Assembly: GCA_022574595.1 (NCBI GenBank)
Contig: JACZRS010000004.1
Span: 1 to 64,000 of the forward strand
DNA length: 64,000 nt
Direction of reading: 5' to 3'
Source of the DNA: Planctomycetota bacterium
GTDB taxonomy: Bacteria; Planctomycetota; Phycisphaerae; Phycisphaerales; SM1A02
Shown here piece after piece: positions 55,147 through 62,606 of this stretch (position 1 is the stretch's first letter; each line of letters opens with the position of its first letter). The notes under the pieces are model-generated. The model did not search any database, was not told the DNA's origin, and worked only from the letters and a program-made list of their open reading frames with translations. Made by a program: the position numbers and the translations under genes.

Positions 55147-55221
55147 CAATCTTAATGCCTCGATGCCATGATGCCTTGGTGTCTTGACGCCTCGGTGTCT
55201 TGGTGTCACAATGCCTCCATC

Positions 55222-55539
55222 ATGGGACTTATCAGTATTGCTGCGTTCAAACCTAAGCCGGGCATGGAAGACGAATTGCTCAAAGTTATTGAGGATCGAA
55301 TACCGCTGCTGCGCAGCTTGGGCATGATCACAGAGCGTAAGCCGATCAATATGCGTTCGAGTGAAGGCGTGTTTGTTCATGTCTCTGAATGGGTTGATGA
55401 TGATGCGATTTCTCGCGCCCACTCAAACCCCGATGTCCTGGCACTCTGGCAGCGTTTCGACGATTGCTGCGAATTCGTCAAACTCGATTCCCTTTCAGAA
55501 TCTCACAATGACTTTGCAACGTTTACTGCGATAGATTGA
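55222..55539 (+). CDS. Small ABM-like (dimeric alpha-beta barrel) protein
   Basis: A 105-residue protein from the ATG at 55222; the longer upstream frame is translated repeat DNA. It has the pattern of antibiotic-biosynthesis-monooxygenase-like proteins: LISIAAFKPKPGMEDELLKV strand-helix, then SEGVFVHVSEWVDDDAI and SNPDVLALWQRFDDC. Such proteins form small dimeric barrels acting on heme, quinones or polyketides, or of unknown role; no substrate can be assigned. Its last 25 codons are copied at about 56119-56197, 3' of the divergent lipoprotein gene. Confidence 0.68.
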   Translation: MGLISIAAFKPKPGMEDELLKVIEDRIPLLRSLGMITERKPINMRSSEGVFVHVSEWVDDDAISRAHSNPDVLALWQRFDDCCEFVKLDSLSESHNDFATFTAID

Positions 55540-55562
55540 GAGGCATTAAGCAGATGCGCCTG

Positions 55563-56015
55563 TCAGTTAGGATCTATAACAATTGCGCCGCCACTCTTGT
55601 GAATAACTATGGTTTTCTTCTCTCCAGTCAAATCGAAAACCTGCGTGCCGATCCTTAACTTAGTTCCCGTGTCTAGTAGGTTGAAGGTATATCCCTCGAA
55701 TGACATGCTGTTAACGCCTTCATTATAGTAATTTGTAAATGATTTGCCGAAGGCTGTAACAGTAACCGCGGCTGTCCCCGAACCAGAGACAACTAGCGAT
55801 CCGGATGCACCGCCACCAGTTTGATCTTGTGGCAGAACCATGGGGACGCCTTCGAAGATAAGTGTTACTTTGTCCATATCTATTACAGCTTTGTCCTTCT
55901 GTGACTTGAGCGTAAATTGCCAAGTCTCGCTGCTACCGCAACTGCTCAAAGTGAGTGCAAACAAAGCCATCGCCACAAGAAAAAATACATTGATTCTTTT
56001 AGTGGTGCTTACCAT
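55563..56015 (-). CDS. Small lipoprotein
   Basis: A 150-residue protein with an N-terminal lipobox (ALTLSSC, Cys26) after a hydrophobic signal. The mature part is a Gly/Ser/Thr-rich, probably beta-sandwich domain with no cysteine after the lipidated one. No family is recognised. It is nested between the ABM-like gene and that gene's duplicated fragment, on the opposite strand. Confidence 0.65.
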   Translation of the reverse strand: MVSTTKRINVFFLVAMALFALTLSSCGSSETWQFTLKSQKDKAVIDMDKVTLIFEGVPMVLPQDQTGGGASGSLVVSGSGTAAVTVTAFGKSFTNYYNEGVNSMSFEGYTFNLLDTGTKLRIGTQVFDLTGEKKTIVIHKSGGAIVIDPN

Positions 56016-56084
56016 CCCAGTTCTCCTAAAGCAAATTGTGGCAAGTATCGGCTTACCGCTCAGGCGAGGCTGCGCAGCAGGAGC

Positions 56085-56197
56085 ATAATAGCATACTACA
56101 AGCTGATCAAAGTGTGTTCCATTGTAGAGAGTACTTCAATCTCGATTCCCTACCAGAAACACACAATGACTTCGCGACATTTGAAGTGATTGATTGA
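56085..56197 (+). pseudogene. 3' fragment of a second ABM-like gene
   Basis: In one frame this codes for FHCREYFNLDSLPETHNDF followed by ATFEVID and a stop. The end of the intact gene reads CCEFVKLDSLSESHNDFATF, then TAID and a stop. DNA similarity continues for six bases past the stop (TGAGAG... context). No start or upstream part remains, so it is the relic of a duplicated gene. Confidence 0.7.
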
Positions 56198-56349
56198 GAG
56201 ATTGGTGTGATATTGATCGTGCATTGATACACGACTATCCAATTCACCCGGACTCTTGCCAAGGCCTCAGTTTCCGTTTGCTTAGTTCTGAGTCTCGATA
56301 TTTTCTTGCCTAATGCCTAGTACCTAGTGCCTAATGCCTAATGCCTTCT

Positions 56350-57462
56350 TCAACCACAATCCCCCCAACTGAATAATAGGTCAAGAAGATCTTGTGTACT
56401 AACTGTCCCATCTCCATTTATGTCAGCTAGACAGCATTCACCTTTATCAGAACACTGACCCCAAGAATTTAGCAGGTATTTCAGATCGGCTTCGTCAACT
56501 ATTCCATCGCCATTAAAGTCAGCACAGGGTGTGGCAAAGTTGCTTACATAATAAATCGCGTTAGCCAGTATCTGAAAATTATTGCCATCTAAATCATCCA
56601 GGGCGTTGGGTTGATACTCACCAGGCTGATATCCCACGACAATCCCATTCCATTCCGGGCGTTTATGCGTAAAGCCTAGAAGATGAGTCGTACCAATTTG
56701 GTCATAGTTGCTAGCAAAGAGAACTTCAAATTCATCAATGTCATTATTTATATCAAAGAAAAGGTATCGCTCATCAGGGGTGTTATTAAAGAATTCATAC
56801 TTACTCATTGGCACACCACTATCGGGATCGCTATATATTACTTGATCGGTATATTCAACAGAATTATTGGTAACAAAGTGTTCAGGTGAAACGTTTATAA
56901 CATTTTGGCCATCGATTGTGTCCCAAACTACACTTGCTACTGCAGTTGCCCCAATGATACTTTGAATTGAATCTTTGCCGCTTGTTTTATATGAACCATG
57001 ATGGAAAGATATCATGCCTCCGCCCGCTATAAGATAGTTTTCCACAGCGTCTACAAACGCTTCTTGCCGAGCTGTGTTGTCTTTTGCTGAACCGTTGTTG
57101 GGAATTCTGTGGCAGAAGTAGATCAGTACATCATATGCGTTAGGAGAACATAGTGACACACCTAACGCCTTCGTAGCCATTTCAATGCTATTTGTTGGGA
57201 TTTCCAAAATGCTATCAGGCTCCTTGCTGATATTCAGACCTGTACCTGGCATTTGTAATGCAGCAGATATGTCGCCAGGTTGAGTCAAATCCTCAGGCGG
57301 CAATCCGTGAGGATTCACTTGGTCACTAACAATTAGAATGCGCAGTGGATCGTGCTTTGGCAAATCAGCAGCAAACGCTGCTTGGCTAAAGATCACAACA
57401 GCTCCCACAGCCATAACAAATAGCTGCACTTTGGCAGTAATTGACGTTACAAAATTATGCAT
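56350..57462 (-). CDS. Secreted ThuA-like protein with dockerin-like C-terminus (paralogue 2)
   Basis: A 370-residue protein, colinear and highly similar to 49529-50632. The signal peptide ends at AFAA (about residue 31); the ThuA-like domain begins PLRILIVSDQVNPHG and includes GGGMISFHHGSYKTSG; the dockerin pair is DFNGDGIVDEADLKYLL and DINGDGTVSTQDLLDLL, ending LFSWGDCG. Short parts are almost identical in DNA (for example around 56540-56610 against 49712-49782), so the copies are fairly recent. Secreted; sugar-linked function suspected only from the ThuA name. Confidence 0.8.
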   Translation of the reverse strand: MHNFVTSITAKVQLFVMAVGAVVIFSQAAFAADLPKHDPLRILIVSDQVNPHGLPPEDLTQPGDISAALQMPGTGLNISKEPDSILEIPTNSIEMATKALGVSLCSPNAYDVLIYFCHRIPNNGSAKDNTARQEAFVDAVENYLIAGGGMISFHHGSYKTSGKDSIQSIIGATAVASVVWDTIDGQNVINVSPEHFVTNNSVEYTDQVIYSDPDSGVPMSKYEFFNNTPDERYLFFDINNDIDEFEVLFASNYDQIGTTHLLGFTHKRPEWNGIVVGYQPGEYQPNALDDLDGNNFQILANAIYYVSNFATPCADFNGDGIVDEADLKYLLNSWGQCSDKGECCLADINGDGTVSTQDLLDLLFSWGDCG

Positions 57463-57872
57463 TTTAGTTTCCTCAGACTCCTGGCTTCACATCCCTAAGT
57501 GTTTGCCTAATATGGGATTATAACTAGCTTGTAGTCTATTTTGTTGATGTTTTTTCAAAATCGTTGTTTTGGGTCAATAAAGCCGTATTATCGGCAAAAT
57601 GTATTGCATGGTAAGTCTTGAGCAGTGATGCCCAGCTCGTCTGGCGGAGTTGCATAACAGCTGGCTACGAATAACTTGGGTACAGGGGAGATAGTGGGGT
57701 AATGGTAATCCTAAATTTTCAATTGTCATTCTCGCGGGTTGGATGCCCTTTTCAACAGTGTCAAGATCCGCCATGGCATGCGGCCTACCTAGTGACTTCT
57801 TGCATAACGCAGCGGGTCAAGCCCGCAGGCTAAACGGGTTTTTTCTCGATGCCACGATGCCTAGTGCCATCT
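57463..57872. other. 410-bp intergenic region
   Basis: No convincing gene. It contains repeat C copy 2 (57807-57839) and a short octamer tract (TCGATGCC/ACGATGCC, about 57843-57870) just downstream of the sugar-dehydrogenase-like gene. Confidence 0.6.
57807..57839 (+). repeat. Dispersed repeat C, copy 2
   Basis: The 33-bp unit with one mismatch to copy 1 (55114-55146); the flanks (CTAGTG... and ...TCGATGCC) are also similar. Confidence 0.8.
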
Positions 57873-59414
57873 TCACCCACACGGTCCCCAATTGGCGAAG
57901 AGAATAAGCAGGTCGCTTGTATTGACAAAATAGTTTTCATCAAGATCGGCTGGACACGCATCACACGGGCCCCAATTTGCGAATAGTGCCAGCAGATCAG
58001 AGATGTTCACGACGCAATCGCCATCTAAGTCACCAAGTAATGCATCCACATACCTGAGCCGGTAAATAGCATCGTCAGCAAGTGAAACAAAGTATATATC
58101 TCCATTGAGCGGATGAGCAGCAAGATCGACTGTCCGACTAATATCAGAAGCGAAATCATGGATCGCAATCAACTGATCACTCTCATCCACTTGCAACTTC
58201 TTTATCCATGAACCGGCTACATAGTCTGCGAAGAAAATCCCGTTATCAAAAGGCGGTGGGTAGAACGGCCCTTTATAGAAGACACAGGCCGTGGCAGCGT
58301 TGCCGACCATACCTGGAGGGCAGGAGAGATTCGGATTGAAGTGATGCCAGCATACGACGGGGTCGGTCAGCGGTCCAGGGTTGTCGGGCGTTTCAATTGA
58401 ATCACAACCACTGTGGGCGGGATTTGAATTAGGATAATTCGGGGTGGGCAGCACACCTTCAAAGCAAGGCCAGCCGAAATTCTCACCACCGTACGCTATA
58501 TTGACCTCTTCATATTGGTACCAGCCGACATCGCTGACAATCAGAGTACCCGGCGCTGGCGAATCAGGATCGACCACAAAGCGATAGGGATTGCGCAAAC
58601 CGTTGACCCATATTTTCGACCTCTTGTCAGCAGCATCACCCGTCCAATGCGGGTTGGAAGGCATCCCCAAACCGGTGGCAGGATCGATGCGCAATACTTT
58701 CCCCGCTAATGAGCCAAGATATTGTGAACGAAACGCACCTATATCTTCATCCTCGCCGAACATCCCTTTGGCAAAGCACTCCGGATCACTTCCACCATCA
58801 TCCGTAAATTCAAAGTGTGCCGCATCACCAGCCGATGCAAACATCGATCCGTCCGTGCCAAAGCGCAAGGAGCCGATGGCGTGAGATCGATCACACACGG
58901 GAAAACCTTCCGCAGGCTCAGCACCTAGCAGCACAAGACGCGATTTGAGATCAGCGCTGTTTCCGTCACTGTCAATCGTCCCTGTGTAGCGCGTAATGCG
59001 GCCGAATGTCCCCTGCTGTGGCGACTCATCAGGTTCGCCGAAAATGGGATCGACAACATAAAGTAGATAGACGTGAAGATTAGTTGTGAAATCGGGGTCG
59101 ATGGCAATACCCAGCAGACCGCGATCCCACTCGCCGTTGACTTCTTGGGTAAGGTCGATAAATGGTTCGGCTAGCACTACGCCATTTTGAACGACCCAGA
59201 CAATACCGCGCTGTTCTGTCACGAAGAAACGACCGTCTTTGGCAAACGCAATCCCCACCGGCCGATCGAATCCCGAGGCGATCAATTGCCGCTCAAACCC
59301 GGAAGGAAGTTGTGGAGTACCTCCCGCAGCTACGTGAGTTGAAGCGATTGCATCAGCGCATATTAGAGCAATAAGCGCTAACCAATTAGTATGTTTGCAG
59401 CCAAGAGTATTCAT
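57873..59414 (-). CDS. Secreted glucose/sorbosone dehydrogenase-like (YliI-type) beta-propeller with dockerin-like end
   Basis: A 513-residue protein from the ATG at 59412-59414, which overlaps the upstream stop (ATGA). After a signal peptide ending near HVAAG comes a six-bladed propeller of the glucose/sorbosone dehydrogenase family: FDRPVGIAFAKDGRFFVTEQ, GLLGIAIDPDFTTNLHVYLL and LRNPYRFVVDPD are its hallmark segments. Soluble aldose dehydrogenases of this fold use PQQ; cofactor use here is not shown. The C-terminus has DLDGDCVVNISDLLALF and DLDENYFVNTSDLLILF repeats, ending ANWGPCG. Confidence 0.8.
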   Translation of the reverse strand: MNTLGCKHTNWLALIALICADAIASTHVAAGGTPQLPSGFERQLIASGFDRPVGIAFAKDGRFFVTEQRGIVWVVQNGVVLAEPFIDLTQEVNGEWDRGLLGIAIDPDFTTNLHVYLLYVVDPIFGEPDESPQQGTFGRITRYTGTIDSDGNSADLKSRLVLLGAEPAEGFPVCDRSHAIGSLRFGTDGSMFASAGDAAHFEFTDDGGSDPECFAKGMFGEDEDIGAFRSQYLGSLAGKVLRIDPATGLGMPSNPHWTGDAADKRSKIWVNGLRNPYRFVVDPDSPAPGTLIVSDVGWYQYEEVNIAYGGENFGWPCFEGVLPTPNYPNSNPAHSGCDSIETPDNPGPLTDPVVCWHHFNPNLSCPPGMVGNAATACVFYKGPFYPPPFDNGIFFADYVAGSWIKKLQVDESDQLIAIHDFASDISRTVDLAAHPLNGDIYFVSLADDAIYRLRYVDALLGDLDGDCVVNISDLLALFANWGPCDACPADLDENYFVNTSDLLILFANWGPCG

Positions 59415-61144
59415 GGACACGGCCCCCAATTGGCGAAGAGGATGAGCAGGTCATTTGTATCTACAACACCGCTTCCATCAAAGTCGGCTGGCCCTGCTGT
59501 ACCCCATTGAGCGAAGAGTTCAAGTAGGTCGCTTGTTCCGACATTAACGTCACCATCAAGATCCCATGGACATTCTGTACACTCATCAGGAATTCCGTCT
59601 CCGTTATCGTCCTTCACAGCCCCCGCTGCTATTTCACAATTATCGGGGATACCGTTTTCGTTGCAATCGCTGCTCTCACCAGAATCGATATCATCGCTAT
59701 CTGGTTTGCCGTTGGCGTTGCAGTCATAATCGCCGATGCGCAGGAAATAGACATCTTGCTCACCGTTAAAAGTTGCTGACCACGCTAAATTCGCGCCAAC
59801 ATTATCGGAAATCATGTGGTAATAGTCACCGATTTTATTTTGGTTGGGCCAACCGAGCCAACTATTATAGACCGGGCTGAGTTGTATGTTTGGTGACCAC
59901 GTTCTACCGCCGTTGGTTGAAAAGGTATAGAACAATTCCGACATGTTGGGCTGACCGGTGTTTCGTGTATCGTTAAAAACGACGTCGATGCGGCCGTTGG
60001 GCGCTACAGACATAGTTCCGAACCACTGCCAGGCCGCGTTATCTACCTGATCGTCATTAAGGCGTATCGGAATGCTCCAAGTAGCGCCGCCATCTGTGCT
60101 GCGAACGAAATGCACATCCAATGGATCAGCGCTGGGCGGATTGACCGAGCATAACATATATACCTCTCCCAACATCGGCCCTTCAGCATGATTAACGACT
60201 ACATGCGCCTGACCAAGTAATCCTGCGGGGTTCGGACCACCAGATATAAAAGCTTGTATGTCACCGCCCATATCCACAGGCGCCACGAAGTCGAAATGTG
60301 GAGGCAAGCTTTCGTCTTGCATTGAGCTGGACTTGAGGATTACAAACTCTCTGCCAGCAATATACAGCTCTCCGCTCGGTCCGACCGCTAAAGTTCCCCA
60401 TTGCGGATTATTTGGAATGTAAATACAATCCAAATATGTTAGATTTCCATCGTAAGAGCGTGTGAACTGACCATCGCAAACACTGAATGATAATGTCCAG
60501 TTTGCGTAGATGTTGCCGTGGCCTATGCCATCCGTACGATCAATGACCATCCATTGTTTGTCACCGCCCCAAGCCCACACCGCTTCACCCCAACTAACCC
60601 CACCATCGGTGGATTTGAATACCTGACAGTCATATTCGTTTGTGACACGTAAACTGTTGTAGTAAAAATTACCCTCAGTATCGAAATCCAAAACTGGATC
60701 AGTTCTAAAAACACCGGGCTCTATCACACCCGGAAAAGTCCATGTTCGCCCGCCATCATTGGAATAGGCCCAACCGGCTTGACGGAAGTTAGATTGAGTA
60801 TTATCGAATTGACGCCAGCCGATTGCCATACGATTTGGAGCGGTCGGGTCAACTGCTATTGACGGTTCGTTAGCTGCGTCGTTGAGAAAATTGTTCCCTT
60901 TAGAATCAGTATTCACTTGCACACTGTTTGAAAGACCAAACGAAGGCAAAGCAGCGGGCGCACTGATACCAATTCCTGGTAAATAACTGTTACCGGTTTT
61001 CTCGTGTGGCTGGTTCGTGATCAACGGTTTATTGTCATCTGCCTGAGCGCCTTCCTCGACACCATAAGATGAAGCCATCGTCGCAGCGCTTCCCAGCGCA
61101 ATAAGAACCAGCCAATGAGCACACAAATACCTTAGAGTAATCAT
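59411..61144 (-). CDS. Secreted BNR/sialidase-like protein with dockerin-like end
   Basis: A 577-residue protein from the ATG at 61142-61144 (signal peptide MITLRYLCAHWLVLIALGSA...ASS). Several Asp-box motifs (S-x-D-G-G-x-T-W) are visible: YSNDGGRTWTFPG, KSTDGGVSWGEA, RSTDGGATWSIP and FSTNGGRTWSPN. This indicates a BNR beta-propeller as in sialidases, though sialidase residues were not identified. The C-terminus has a DxDxDG-rich linker (DCNANGKPDSDDID) and two dockerin-like repeats ending NWGPCP. The stop overlaps the next ATG by 4 bp, so it is translated together with the sugar-dehydrogenase-like protein. Confidence 0.78.
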   Translation of the reverse strand: MITLRYLCAHWLVLIALGSAATMASSYGVEEGAQADDNKPLITNQPHEKTGNSYLPGIGISAPAALPSFGLSNSVQVNTDSKGNNFLNDAANEPSIAVDPTAPNRMAIGWRQFDNTQSNFRQAGWAYSNDGGRTWTFPGVIEPGVFRTDPVLDFDTEGNFYYNSLRVTNEYDCQVFKSTDGGVSWGEAVWAWGGDKQWMVIDRTDGIGHGNIYANWTLSFSVCDGQFTRSYDGNLTYLDCIYIPNNPQWGTLAVGPSGELYIAGREFVILKSSSMQDESLPPHFDFVAPVDMGGDIQAFISGGPNPAGLLGQAHVVVNHAEGPMLGEVYMLCSVNPPSADPLDVHFVRSTDGGATWSIPIRLNDDQVDNAAWQWFGTMSVAPNGRIDVVFNDTRNTGQPNMSELFYTFSTNGGRTWSPNIQLSPVYNSWLGWPNQNKIGDYYHMISDNVGANLAWSATFNGEQDVYFLRIGDYDCNANGKPDSDDIDSGESSDCNENGIPDNCEIAAGAVKDDNGDGIPDECTECPWDLDGDVNVGTSDLLELFAQWGTAGPADFDGSGVVDTNDLLILFANWGPCP

Positions 61145-61371
61145 GGACACGACCCCTGTTTGTATATTAGTCATCATCGCAAATCTCGTACATGGGACTC
61201 TGGTAACGCGTAACAATCTACACCATCATCCTACCTCACAATTATGATCAATGAAACAACTTTTTATTGAATGAGGATTCTTCCTCTTTTCCGATATTCC
61301 TCGTCGCCTTGATGGCTTTATGCATCACCCGTTCTTTGGCAGCCACAAAAACATCCAGTACAATCAGCGGT

Positions 61372-61854
61372 ATGATCTTGCAACACAAGAACAGTGGTTG
61401 GATGTGGGCAATATTCACTACACGATGGGTACTAGGGCTGATTTTCTTCATAGCCGGTTGGTGGAAATGTTTCGAAATGACGCCCAAGGGTCATGCTGAG
61501 CAGTTCTTCATTGGTCAGTTTGATTCAACCTGGATCCCGCACTGGCTGCTGTGGGCAATCGGGACCTCGATTCCAGTGCTAGAACTACTTGCAGGCTTGC
61601 TAGTATGCCTCGGTCTCTTGCGCATTGTAGCTTACGTGACTCTTGGAGCGATCCTCGTCACTGTTACTTATGGGCATTTGCTGCTGGAGCCGCTGTACGA
61701 CACCACCGGCCACATCTTCCCACGCCTTGTCCTGCTTGTGTTTGTGTTAGTAGCCCCGCGCGCTTACGACGTGCTATCGCTTGATTATCTGATTGCGTAT
61801 ATTCGCAAGCGCAGCGATCACGCGCCACCCTCTATAGATAAGAATCAATCTTGA
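61372..61854 (+). CDS. DoxX-like membrane protein
   Basis: A protein of about 160 residues from the ATG at 61372 (MILQHKNSGWMWAIF); an upstream TTG start (61267) would add 35 residues without conservation. There are four hydrophobic segments: WVLGLIFFIAGWWKCFEM, WLLWAIGTSIPVLELLAG, a third at IVAYVTLGAILVTVTYGHLL and a fourth near LVLLVFVLVAPRAYDVL. The first-helix Arg/Trp-rich start and Glu in helix 2 fit the DoxX/MauE group. Function unknown; the family is often linked to sulfur or redox metabolism. Confidence 0.65.
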   Translation: MILQHKNSGWMWAIFTTRWVLGLIFFIAGWWKCFEMTPKGHAEQFFIGQFDSTWIPHWLLWAIGTSIPVLELLAGLLVCLGLLRIVAYVTLGAILVTVTYGHLLLEPLYDTTGHIFPRLVLLVFVLVAPRAYDVLSLDYLIAYIRKRSDHAPPSIDKNQS

Positions 61855-61976
61855 CTCGGTGGCAGAAGGTACAAGGAAATACCAACCTCCGCGATGGCTT
61901 TACCTTCTTCACTCAATTGCTTGATACACTAATACCTGCATGCCTTTTCTTCCCTTCGCCACACCCGATCTATGGT

Positions 61977-62323
61977 TTACATGAATTCGATTTGAGTTAA
62001 CACATAGCCTGATACGGTGGCTGCTCCCAATGCCAGTACGAGCAATGTAATTCGTGCGCGACTGGAGTCGAGATAGAGTGGTAGCGCCCAAAACCCAAAG
62101 AACCCAACGAACGAAAATACAAAATAGGGGTTATGAAAAACCGAAACCAGAAAATAAGTGGTGTCATAAGCAGCGCCCAAAGATTGGTCTCCAACTGCCC
62201 ATAACCAATACACATACCAATGTAGATACCCAAGAGCCAAGTGAACACGTAAGCGCAGCTCCAACCCACAATAGTCTCGATGGCCCCGGCAATACTGCTC
62301 AATGGATCGTCGATGATTCTCAT
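61977..62323 (-). pseudogene. Small membrane protein split by an apparent frameshift
   Basis: Two overlapping frames on the minus strand each look protein-like in a different half. The 62323 frame begins MRIIDDPLSSIAGAIETIVG with two hydrophobic helices. The 61977-62264 frame ends with FSFVGFFGFWALPLYLDS and ARITLLVLALGAATVSGYVL. Joining them near 62120-62150 (at the TTTTT or CCCC run) would make a single protein of about 115 residues with three or four helices. It could be a real frameshift or a base-calling error. No homologue is recognised. Confidence 0.4.
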
Positions 62324-62388
62324 GTGTAATAAAATCTTATCGAGTAACTCAAGTCAAACAATCGAAGCTTGATTTCTCGCCCCCCCAC

Positions 62389-62425
62389 CCCCAAAAAACA
62401 CCAAGCCCCCGCATTTGCGAGGGTT
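62389..62425 (-). terminator. Terminator of the polA-tRNA-Asp transcript
   Basis: Minus-strand stem CCC-T-CGC/GCG-G-GGG with AAAT loop (arms 62406-62412 and 62417-62423), followed after TTGGTG by T6 (plus-strand A6 at 62393-62398). It lies about 47 bp after the tRNA. Confidence 0.6.
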
Positions 62426-62469
62426 CTTGTTAGTTCATTTCACTCAGCTTATACAGAGTTTATTGTAAA

Positions 62470-62543
62470 CGAGGCGGACGGGACTCGAACCCGCAACCAC
62501 TGGATCGACAGTCCAGGACTCTGACCAATTGAGCTACCGCCCC
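62470..62543 (-). tRNA. tRNA-Asp (anticodon GTC)
   Basis: A full cloverleaf of 74 nt on the minus strand: acceptor GGGGCGG/CCGCCTC (one G-T pair), D-arm GCTC/GAGT, anticodon stem CTGGA/TCCAG with loop CTGTCGA (anticodon GTC), T-arm GCGGG-TTCGAGT-CCCGT and discriminator G73. The 3' CCA is not encoded. It lies 63 bp after polA on the same strand. Confidence 0.95.
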
Positions 62544-62606
62544 GAAATAAATAGGCCCTTTCGGAGACGGATACTCTATCACCATTGCCTAGCTGGTCAA
62601 GAAGCA

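Larger units (their letters stand above)
54592..55221. other. Repeat-rich intergenic region
   Basis: No gene. It holds a heptamer tract (54603-54630), a 93-bp tandem repeat (54856-54948), a half copy of repeat B (55020-55033), repeat A copy 2 (55036-55083), repeat C copy 1 (55114-55146) and an octamer tract (55153-55217). Confidence 0.7.

Noticed and set aside
61248-61487. Minus-strand ORF opposite the DoxX-like gene
   Set aside because: Shadow of the DoxX-like coding frame; the translation has no recognisable motif.
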